Source: Myripristis murdjan
Lineage: Eukaryota > Chordata > Actinopteri > Holocentriformes > Holocentridae
DNA length: 64,000 bases
Direction of reading: 5' to 3'
Assembly: GCF_902150065.1 (NCBI RefSeq)
Contig: NC_044001.1
Span: 18,171,439-18,235,438, forward strand
Program-made: the position numbers and the translations under genes
In this document: positions 54,098 to 64,000 of the stretch, piece by piece
Layout of the letters: every line of letters starts with the position of its first letter
Position numbering within the stretch: the stretch's first letter is position 1
Notes under the pieces: model-generated
The model's database searches: none
The model's input: the letters and a program-made list of their open reading frames with translations, nothing else
What the model was told of the DNA's origin: nothing

Positions 54098-57000
54098 ATG
54101 TCACTGGAGGACTATGAACGGCATTTCGCCTCGCTAAATTCAGATTTGGGCAGCGAGTCGGTGGCCAGCGGGCGATCAGCCTCGGGCACATTCAGTGGCG
54201 AAGAGGAAAAGTTGCATTACATTCCTATCCGGGTCCTCGGGAGGGGGGCGTTTGGTGAAGCGACTCTTTACAGGAGAACAGAGGTAGGTTTCAATCCGGC
54301 ACAAGCTTCTGCACAACTTTCTTCATGTATGAGACACATGCCATAAGTCATCTCATTTTTCTGTCCCGACAGTTCACAAGGCAGCATGTATTGTCATAAA
54401 CACAGAGTATGTTTATGATTTACACACACACAAGTTAGACTGTGTGCTTTCAACAAACAGATTTTCTCTAATAGATAATTAAAGTAAGAAGTGAGTACCT
54501 TTGTCATCACTGTGGGAGAAACACAGGGAGCCTCACAAACAGGGTCTTACAGTGTTTTCTTGGACGGGGAGGGGGGCCCGGTACAGTACACCATGTAATA
54601 ATGCCTGTACACTCATCACAACATGAGGTGTGGTGTGTTTCTGTAGAGCTACACGAAGCTCTCATGCCTCCTCGTGTGTCTGGCCGGCTGAAGTGGCCCA
54701 CTGTTCCTGTGTTTCCATACCCTTGTGAGAAATTCTTGAGTGAGAGCAAGATGAATGACATTCGCATGCCTTGCTTTCCTCTCTACTGTGAAAAAAGTGG
54801 GTTTACATACTGTAGTGAGGGGGATCGCAAACATTGTCATGTCAAGCCAACCAGACCCACGTACGGTTTAAACCACAGGCATTCATTTGATAAAGGTTTT
54901 ATTCCAGGGACTATCCCACCTAAAAAGATTTTTATTACCTAGTCGTCTTCACTTTCTGTTATTGTGCTAACTTCTTGTGTGGGAAGGAAACGGTGACAAG
55001 TCCCTTATTTTCTTGGGACCCCTTTGTTATGCCGTTAAGGAGTCACAGTTTGGACTCTGCTGTAGCATGACTGGGTGAGATAAGTTGGGCTTTAATTTCC
55101 CTCTGACATTCCCAGGACAACTCCCTGGTGGTATGGAAGGAAGTGGATCTGAACTGTCTGTCCGACAAGGAGCGCAGAGATGTCATGAACGAAATAAGCA
55201 TCCTCTCCATGCTAGAGCACAACAACATCATCGCGTACTTCAATCACTTCATGGACAAGAACACGTTACTTATTGAGCTGGAATATTGCAATGGTAAGGG
55301 AAGACATCCAACTGTGAGGATTACGTTTGAGAGTGGAGGGGGATCATTGGTGACTAAATATCACATGGCTTGTCTCATTACAGGAGGGAATCTGTATGAT
55401 AAAATCAACCAACAGAAGGGGACCCTTTTCAGTGAAGAGGTATGGAGCCATACAGGGCGATTATCACAAACAAAAACATTGTTCTCCAATAGATCTACAC
55501 TGTTCATGTTTTTCTCCTAGGTGGTCATATGGTACCTGTACCAAATCGCCTCAGCGGTGGCCCATATTCACAAAGCTGGCATCCTGCACAGGTGAGTGTA
55601 TTTTTCATGGTCTAAACTCGCTGTTTTGTTACTTATATAGACTTTAAGGTTACAGTCATGCTATAATATCAATAAATGTAAAAAGTTGTGATCATTTTCT
55701 TTGAACTACAACAATTTTGTGTCATATTTGCTTTTTCTTGCAGGGATATCAAGACACTGAATATTTTCCTGACTAAAACCGACCTCATCAAGTTGGGTGA
55801 TTACGGCCTTGCGAAGAAGCTCGACTCCCAGTTTGCAATGGCCGAAACTGTAAGACATCTTTAACCATCTCTAGAGGCTGCAGAACCTGTGCATTTCACT
55901 CCTCTTACATATTGATTTAGCACATATTGATTTACACAGTTATTACATGTTGTACTGGCTCTGGGCAGTGCAGTTGTTTCCACCATTCCCTGTAACACTT
56001 GGCAAACCGGAGTCCAGTTCATTGTGGCTGTGCAGACATACAAACACAGTGTGATGAAAACACACATCAGAAATGTTCACAGCAACTGTGTGTACAGTTA
56101 ATTGTCGGCTGCGACCTTGGCCGCTGCTATTCTTGTCTGATGAGTATCCAGATGGGAGAGCTGCTCACAGGGTATATGAGGCTGCGGCTGTTTGCTGGCT
56201 GTGAATTTACTCTGCAAATACTCATTTTGGAATATCATACGGCATAGCGGAAGCCATAAAACATGCATATTATATCGGCATCACCATTAAACATGTTATG
56301 GTCATTCTCTTTTTTGTGCTCTTTTTATTCTGTGTATATCCAGTGTGTGGGAACCCCTTATTACATGTCACCTGAGCTGTGCCAGGGAGTGAAGTACAAC
56401 TTCAAGTCAGACATCTGGGCCATGGGCTGTGTCATTTTTGAAGTCTTAACTCTTACCAGAACATTTGATGCAACGGTAGGTTTGCTCCCTTGTTTTTGGT
56501 TGTCAGCACGCTTTGTTTCAGTTATTTGCTTTAATCAGTAGTTTGATTTTTTACAACATGCACTGACTTTGCTATTTGTTTCCATTCAGAACCCTCTCAA
56601 CCTGTGTGTGAAGATAGTCCAAGGCAACTGGACTATGGAAGTGGATGCAAATGTTTATTCCTCTGCATTGATCAAGCTGGTATATGAGTGCCTAGATCAA
56701 GTGAGTGTTGTGTTTCAGAGAGTTGTGAAGCAGTTGTTTTGGTGGATGACGCTGTTGTGTAATGTGCTATATCACAAACCAGCTCATGTTAGGGATATGA
56801 ACGTAAGGTGCTTGTGATCTATTTGTGTCCCAGGATCCTGAAAAGAGGCCCACAGCTGACAAGATTCTGGACCAGCCAATCATCTCCTGCCGCAGACAGT
56901 AAGTTGGCTGAAGTGTTATATGACTTGTTGAATCAATGAAGTTATGGATTTTGTCAGATGCAATATTGATACAGTCATAACAAACATACTCTCATTCACA

Positions 57001-60000
57001 ATCTCATGCTCTTTCAGGAAGCTCGAAGAGAAAGTTGCCTTGTTGAATTCAGCGATGAAGAAACCAAAGTAAGTTTTCAGCAGATGTTTCATATGCTCCT
57101 CTGTAGAAGCCTGTTGATTTTTATCCCGTAGGTTTTTTTTCTTATATGATTGTGAATTGTCCTGTGTGTGTGCAATAGGCTGAGTACAGTGACAGAGAGC
57201 CCTGTTGCCGTGGTGACCACACGCTCCAGGGAGGTGTACTTCTGGGGAGGGGGGAAGTTCACCCCTCAGAAACTGGACACTTTTAAAGGAGGCAGCAGCG
57301 CCCAACATGTGTGTGCAGGGGAGAGTCACTTTGCAGTGGTGACAGTGGAAAAAGAACTGTACACTTGGGCTGTGAGTATTAATCCATCGTTGTAAGACAG
57401 ACAGACCGAATCGTGGTGTATAATTTACCAAACCCAGAATGACAAAGCCAGTGGTTGTGGTTTTCCCCTACTGCACACTTTCTCATCTCTTGTGTCAGAA
57501 TGTCCAAGGTGGGGCCAAGATGGTGGGCCAGCTCGGCCACGGAGACCAGGCCTCATACCGGCAGCCGAGGAAGGTGGAAGGCCTCCAAGGCAAGGCCATC
57601 CGACAGGTGGCATGTGGGGCCGACTTCACCGCCTGTATCACCGGTGAGTGAGGAAACATGCAAACCAGCCTCAACCGCAAAGACAGGATTTTTTTTTTTT
57701 AAAAGAATCTTGTTGATTGAGCCTTCCTCTTTTTCAGATGAGGACCAGATGTACATGTTTGGATCTGACTACTACGGCTGCATCGGAGTGGAGGGCGAGC
57801 TGGGCATGGAGGTTGTGAAGCCAGTGCTTCTGATGTTTTTTGAGGAGAGGCCCGTCCGCCAGGTTTCCTGTGGAGACAACCACGTGGTGGTGATGACTCA
57901 CAGTGGGGAAATCTACTCCTGGGGCTGTGGAGAGCATGGTACAGCAGGATTGCTTGTAACTTAATGTTGGTTTTAGCTGATTTCATTAGGCCTTTGCCAA
58001 GATCTGTTTTTGCTGTTCTAATTGTAGCCAGCAGGTGGAGACAGTGGCCTTTTTTTTTTTCTAAAGAACACTCATAATTACTGTATGACTCATGGTCAAA
58101 GTTGCCCTTCAAGTTTTCTTCTTTGATTTCCTGGTGCAGGACGACTTGGCCTGGAATGTGAAGATGACTTTTCTTCTCCCATGCAAGTAAGATTGCGTTC
58201 TTTGTAGTGCGTCCATGATCATGTTCATGCACACTCTGTTCTTCTCTCTGTGTGAAGAAAGGCAAGAGCCTTACAGACCAATTAGATAGGAAGTATAAGA
58301 ATGTTTTTAACACAGTCCCTCTAAGAAAAATTCCTATTTGGAACTAATACTTTGTCCTGTCTGCTGCTTTGTCCCAGGTGGAGGTCCCCAAAGGAGCCAC
58401 CATCTCCTCTGTATCATGTGCTAGTGATGGGACCTTCTTCTTAACAGAAACAGGGAAAGTCCTGGCGTGTGGCAACAATGAATTCAACAAACTGGGTTTG
58501 AACCAGGGTATCTCTGGCCTCAAAAACCACCCTGGAGAGGTACTGTGCCCTACTAAAAGTACTATATGACTTGATTGTTGATGATACAAGTTTGTTTGAA
58601 AGCTTTCTTGTCTCTACCACAACAGGGCTACCAGTGGATCCCATACATCACCACACTCACTCTAGTAAAGCAGCTTTCCAGGTTCAAGATCCAGGTCATT
58701 TCTCCAGGGAAGACCCATACAGCTGCTATTGATGGTACGGCAAAATGAGCCTGATGTTTGACATGTGAGTTGAAATCACCCATATTTAAGTCATCATTCC
58801 ATATCATCTTTGACTTTTCAGAACGTGGCCGTTTGATCACCTTTGGTTGCAACAAGTACGGACAGCTGGGAGTGAAGGACTTCAAGAAACACCATAGTGT
58901 CCAAGTCCTTGTGGGACCTTTTGGGGGAAAGGTAGTGAACAAAGTGTCCTGTGGAGATGGCTTCACCATCGCAGCCACTGAGGGTGAGAACAACTACAGC
59001 TTCTATGTAATGCTTTTGGTGCTTTTGTGGCAATGACATGTAGTTTTCTAAAAATGTGGAGCAGATTGTGGTAGTTAATATCAGGCATTTGTGTTAGAGA
59101 ATGTGTTCTTTAAAGGTGCAGTATGCAAAATGTCTGTGTTGATTGAGCTCAGGACTGTTTAGATTCAACCAAGAAAAAACACAGAATGTGCATGTAATTA
59201 TTTAGTGAGTTTGGATGATAATGATAACCATGTTGATTCAGAGGTCAGATTTTGTGGTTAGTCTACCTTTTTTTTGCAGTTGAGTATTAACAATCCTCAC
59301 TTCATTCAGCCTGCAGTTATTTTTTCACAGTGAACCCCTAATAAGCTGATTTGTCTGTCATAATTTTTCCTCTTGCTATTTGTTACTATGTGGCTTGAGA
59401 TGTTGAAGAATATAGATTACCTCCCCAGGAAAAAGACTGCTGAGGTTGTTTTGGTCCCGACATCAGTAGAACTTATTTTTGCTTCATTGTTGCAGACAAT
59501 CAGATCTTTGCATGGGGTAACGCAGGAAACGGACGCCTAGGAATGCCTGCCGATAAGGGATTTGGCTCAGAGGTTTGCCCTGCCTTGCCAAGGCCCATCT
59601 TTGGCTCTCTCCACCATGTGCCAGACCTGTCTTGCCGTGGATGGCATACCATTATCATAACAGGTCAGTTATCACGACAGGACACCTCTACAGTGTGATA
59701 TTCACAATAGCCAGGAGTCTGCCGATGAATTCATTTTAGTCACATGAATTTATTTCTTTCTTTGCAGAGAAAGTCCTCAACTCCAAGACCATCCGCTCCA
59801 ACAGCAGCGGGCTGTCAATCGGTAGTGGAAAGTACTTTTCTCTGGTCACTGATTTGATGAGCAAAATGTTCCATTCAGCCTAGTCTACATTTGATGTGTT
59901 TGTGACTGTGTGTAACTTTATATTAAGGATTAGGCCAGGAGGCGTCTACATCTACAGTGGATCTTGAGCTAGAGCCGGGTTCAGAGACACAGTGTCGTGA

Positions 60001-61057
60001 CAGGGGTCTTGGTGGCACAGTGGAGGCTAATACTGACGAGCACCTCTTGGAGACCCCGATGATGTCAGTGGCAAACCAGACTGGAGACAGCTCCTGCCCC
60101 CTCTGGCTTCGAAAGGTTTGTTATGCTAAAGGCACTAAGGAATAAGGAAACCATAGTTGAAATAACAAGGTCGTAACCTCTCACTATCTTTGCTGACTCT
60201 CCCCAACAGGAGCTCCAGGATGCTGAGTTCATCCCCATGCCAGACTCCCAAACCTCCACACCCGACCGGCTCTCTTCTTACTCAGAGAGCATCACTCTGC
60301 CCTATGAGGAGCTGCAGGAGCTGAAGGCTGCAGCAGCAGCTGTTACTACCGAGAGAGACCTCTCGGTAATATCCCAGCACACCTCACACTCAACAACATC
60401 ACCAGCCTTCTCACCTTTGTAGCTTAAAGAACTGTCATTTCTATTTTTTATAGTGGTCACTAAAAACATTTGCTTACTTCCAGAATATTTTATGTTTCAA
60501 CGTTTTGAAATTAAGGTATTGACTGACTGTTTCCCCTCTGCCTTTCTCCACAGACTAAACGAATGGGCTGTGATAAAGTCAATGGGATGGAAGCTGAAGT
60601 CTGTCGGAGAGGAGAATCAGCCACATGCTGCAGAGCAAGCAGTGAAATTACACAGGTGTCAAACTCGCACTCTACAATGCCTCTTGATCAAATATGCCCC
60701 ACCCCCTTTTCACAGCACCTGACGTAACTGCCCCTTGTTTTGCAGCTGCGAGAGACAGTCACTCGCCAAGAGGTCAAGATCCAGATGCTTGAGAAGCAGG
60801 TGAGATAATTTTCTCAAAAGGCCGCCTCTTTCCCTTCTTTTACCCGTGTGAATAAATAAATAACTGTGTGTCCTTGCTGTGTTTAGGTCAGCGACCAGCA
60901 GAAGGAGAATGAGAGGCTCTGGGCAGCAATTAACCGTCTAATGCTAAGAGAAGCAGGATGTGAGACGAATGGAAACCACCAATCTGATCGCATGCTCGGG
61001 GATAGAGGAGGCGGATTCACAAACCATGGGGGTAGATCTGCAGGAGCCAGTGTGTGA
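54098..61057 (+). CDS. nek9: NEK9, NIMA-related kinase with RCC1 propeller
   Basis: Mitotic Ser/Thr kinase that activates NEK6/NEK7 for centrosome separation and spindle assembly. Exons: 54098-54283, 55116-55293, 55384-55439, 55521-55591, 55744-55849, 56344-56475, 56590-56700, 56834-56898, 57018-57068, 57179-57371, 57499-57643, 57738-57938, 58140-58186, 58378-58539, 58626-58734, 58822-58983, 59496-59663, 59768-59821, 59934-60115, 60210-60365, 60554-60655, 60746-60799, 60887-61057. They total 2,862 nt (953 aa; human about 979). Kinase domain: GRGAFG (48-53), Lys70, HRDIK (163-167), DYG (183-185) with Tyr in place of the usual Phe, as in NEK9, and [11 protein letters not shown] in the activation segment. 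RCC1 repeats span about residues 319-730 (for example [21 protein letters not shown]). Then comes a Ser/Pro/Glu-rich linker with EFIPMPDS. A coiled coil (about 880-915) ends the protein. The last exon's tail is the least certain part, because the dynein light chain motif of mammals is not seen in this frame. Confidence 0.95.
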
Positions 61058-62957
61058 GCTTCAACCTGCAAATGTCCTGGTTATGGGAGCAGTGACAAAG
61101 CTCTTAGCACATATCAAGGTAATCAAGCTGATTAGTGGGGAGTGGAGACCGGGGTGCATTCAGTGGAGGCAAAAGTGGACATGTTTAGAGGTATTAGAGT
61201 TGAGACGCAGTAGAGTTCAGCACTCGCCAATTACTTAACCCAAAGCGGCCTCATGCCCACTTAACAATGTGTCACGTCATAAATGCTTGATATAGCGCCA
61301 GCTGCATGCATACATTATATTGAATATGTGAGATGATATCTTACACACATTCATATGCACACGTCAGTTCACCTGGCTGCAGTGATCTAGCTACAGTTTT
61401 CCAGGGACTGAAATGTTGGCTGGATTCAACATGATGCCTCTGACCTTGACACCTGCGAGAGACAATCTGATCATAGTGTTACTCTGCAATGTGAATATTA
61501 AGTCAATGTTTTTGTGGTATTATTGGTATCTCAGTGACATCTGCGCTGAGGTTTTAGTCCCGTGCCTCAGATATTTTGTTTCTATTTGTCATATGACAGG
61601 TAAGACCAGCTTATGAACATTGTGAGGAAACCTTTTACTTACACATCCAACGTGTAGGTTTACTATAGTCAACGCTCGAGATCTCATTAATCTGTGTTAG
61701 TTGTTATTACAGAGAGGAATGGGCAGACGGTGTAATGTCCAGATTGATCATGACTTATGTCAATGCCATTTTCCAATGTGAAAATATTACTTTTTAGATT
61801 TTTTTCTGAGTTCATTTGATACTGTAAAAAAATGCTAAATGCCATTTACAGTACAGTCTCTCAAACCTTTTTTTTGTATTTATCAGACATCAACTATTAC
61901 ATACATTTTCATTTTTCCATACAAATATTTACTTTTTAACTTGCATGTCGCATTGCAATATTTGCAAAAGGCATTTGTGTGAAACACAGAACTACTGATT
62001 CATTTTAACAAGTAGGATACTTTTTGTTACTGCCTTAATTGGTTCTTGAATTTTTATTGGTGTAACAAATGTAAGTACACCTTTGTGACATGTATGAACA
62101 CTTGAAAGGTTTTCTTAGAATGTAGAAAACGCTGTCTTGTAAGACATTTCTTATAGCCTACAGCAATACTCTTGTTTTCACAATGCATTTTTAACCATTT
62201 TATCTGTCTTTGGTACTTGTTTATGAGATACTTGTTTTGCCTTAATTTTCATCATTTGTGAAAGCAAAAGTCTTGCGTTTTGTGTATTTGTTTACTATTG
62301 GTTGGTTATGTTGTTTGAGTGTACTCATGATAACCAGAAATTTGAAAACAGTACTTTATTTGTCATAGTTAGCTTACCTGTATAAGCTCTTGTCTCTTGG
62401 TTGGTGAGCTGTCCAACCAAACTAAAACACTGAATGCAATGTAAAAGACAGTCAGTGTGCCTTATCCTATTGTAACAGGAAAAAAAGTCCAAACATGATG
62501 ATGGTTTGCTTTAGTTATAAGTTTTTATACAGTTGTCAGCATTTAAAAGATGTGCCTTATCATTGTGTGTCAACAGCTTACCAAATATTGATGAGATGTA
62601 CCAGTGGTCTAAATGCTCACTCAATAAGTCACACTGCTATTTCTTGCTTTGTGTTAAAAAAACAAACAAAACAAAGAAAAAACAAATAAAACCAAATGCT
62701 ATCTTTTGTTATGTGTGCTAAATCATTATTTAACACAATATAACTTGAATGATACTATGACTAATTATACACAATGAGTCTAGGTGTTAAGGTGTTGTGC
62801 TCTTTTCTATAATAGAGCTGTAGTTGTGCACAGGCTAAATGATCTTAGATACAAACACACAAATAAATAAATATCACAGGAGCAGGAATATGAGGTAGAA
62901 AAGATATGAAACAAAATGCTGATAGGTGGCCTGCAAAAACTCAGGTGTGATTTTCTT
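61058..62957. other. NEK9 3' UTR and convergent intergenic region
   Basis: AT-rich, no supported coding sequence. A plus-strand AATAAA at 62685-62690 could end a long NEK9 3' UTR. The nearest clear minus-strand AATAAA for ZC2HC1C is at 62355-62360, so the two transcripts may overlap tail to tail. Confidence 0.5.
62685..62690 (+). terminator. nek9: Possible poly(A) signal of NEK9
   Basis: AATAAA in an A-rich stretch 1.6 kb after the NEK9 stop codon. Earlier signals are not obvious. Confidence 0.35.
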
Positions 62958-64000
62958 CTACTGACGACAGCGAGGCGGTGGAGGGCGACTTTTGATGTGC
63001 TCGCACTTGGAGATGTGTCGCTGTGCCGCTTTAGGGGAAAACCGTCTGGAACAGTGAGGGCACGTCTCGTAGTCGGGGTTGGGCTGGACAGACGGGTTTG
63101 GGTCTGAGGCGCCACCTGCTAGACGATCCTGGCGCGTGTTCCTTGTTAGGACCTCAGAGTTATGCCTCCGACTCTTTCTCTGAAAAAGAGATGCCATGAC
63201 ATGAATTTTAAAAAACAGGAAAATTACTGATCTCTTTAATGATTCCTCAGTTCAAAGATGTGAAAATGGGAAATTGATAAATGATGGGCCTACCTCTGGA
63301 GTCTTGCTTCTTGGATGGGTTCTCAAGAACTCCTCCAGGGATGTTCCCTTTGTCCTGTGATGGGAGGAGTTGAAGACTTTGCGCTGGGCCTGATGTGTCC
63401 TTTCACAGATTTTGATGTGCGTCTCTAATCTGTCAGCCCAAAAACATCTGTGGCAGATGTTGCAAGGAAGACGCTTGTGGCTGCTGTCTGCACCCTCAGG
63501 GTCCAGCTCAGCCTGCTGCAGTCTGCTGGACTGAGAAGAACCAGAACCTGGTGTGAGCAACGGTTCCCCAGATGCTCTTCCCTTGCCACTGTGGTTCTCT
63601 GCCTCCAGTCTGGAAGCAGACTTCTGCTGCCTCTTGTGAGGTGCGCCTTGTTTCCTTGTGTCATCATTTGAGCCGTATTTGTCCTTAGATGATTGTTCCT
63701 TATGCCTCTTTTCACCGGTCCATTCTTCATCCACTTTACGTGACCTATTTTGTTCTCTGTCTTTTGCTTTCTCCTTTTCATGCTGTGATCTCACTTTGGT
63801 TTCTCCTGCCACTGTAATATCTATGTCATCCCCTCCTCTTCTTCTACTCTGGTCTTTCACACTATTCCACCTCTGTCTGTTCAGCTCTCCATCCTCCATC
63901 CTTTGATGAGATATGATCTCCTGAGGAACTCCATTTTTATCTATTTTTGACTGAGGCTTCCCTTCCCTTGTTTCCCTTGCGTCCCCTCTGCTCCGGCCTT
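62958..64000 (-). CDS. zc2hc1c: ZC2HC1C, C2HC zinc-finger protein (5' part outside window)
   Basis: Two coding exons are visible: from the right edge down to 63294, then 63179-62958, ending PPPPRCRQ and a stop. The frame stays open through 64000, so the Met at 63899 is probably internal and the true start lies outside. The N-terminal part is Lys/Arg/Glu/Ser-rich and looks disordered. There are two zinc fingers of the pattern C-x2-C-x11-H-x3-C: CNICHRCFWADRLETHIKIC in the first exon and CPHCSRRFSPKAAQRHISKC in the second. Paired C2HC fingers near the C-terminus are the family signature. ZC2HC1C is also next to NEK9 in mammals, which supports the name over its paralogues ZC2HC1A and ZC2HC1B. 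Molecular function is not well established. Confidence 0.85.

Noticed and set aside
59106-59460. tttaaaggtgcagtatgcaaaa in a NEK9 intron as a complete mobile element
   Set aside because: The left end looks like a common fish repeat, but I could not find a matching inverted right end, so no boundaries are claimed.

Overview
The window is vertebrate nuclear DNA, almost certainly from a teleost fish (percomorph-like). The genes are split by GT-AG introns, the proteins match vertebrate families closely, introns are compact, and the intergenic and intronic DNA carries dinucleotide microsatellites and dispersed repeats typical of teleost genomes. No bacterial genes, viral copies, tRNA or rRNA genes, or CRISPR arrays were seen.

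Layout. (1) 145-33519, minus: EML5, a giant WD40/HELP microtubule-associated protein. Thirty-five coding exons were traced with consistent phase (about 1,625 codons), and the 3' end lies beyond the left edge. (2) 34829-38646, plus: TTC8/BBS8, a BBSome subunit, complete in 14 exons (505 aa). It is divergent from EML5 across about 1.3 kb that holds a good RFX X-box. (3) 39256-52394, minus: three tandem type II membrane C-type lectin genes of the CD209/CLEC4/asialoglycoprotein-receptor kind. Each has six coding exons with the same intron phases. (4) 54098-61057, plus: NEK9, complete in 23 exons (953 aa; kinase, RCC1 propeller, coiled coil). (5) 62958 to the right edge, minus: the 3' part of ZC2HC1C, convergent with NEK9.

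How the genes relate. EML5, TTC8 and NEK9 all belong to microtubule or cilium biology, and both EML5-TTC8 and NEK9-ZC2HC1C are neighbour pairs in mammals. As I recall, in human both pairs lie on chromosome 14 but many megabases apart; here only the lectin cluster separates them. I infer a local rearrangement with lectin expansion at or near the junction.

Most interesting small-scale signals: a 30-nt in-frame candidate TTC8 exon at the position of the mammalian retina-specific exon 2A; a long (GT)n tract directly against the TTC8 exon 2 acceptor; a 9-nt and a 21-nt microexon in EML5; a GC-AG intron in TTC8; loss of the WND asparagine in two of the three lectins; and several nested or fold-back transposon remnants. 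Gene models are my own splice tracing by eye; no alignment or RNA evidence was available.
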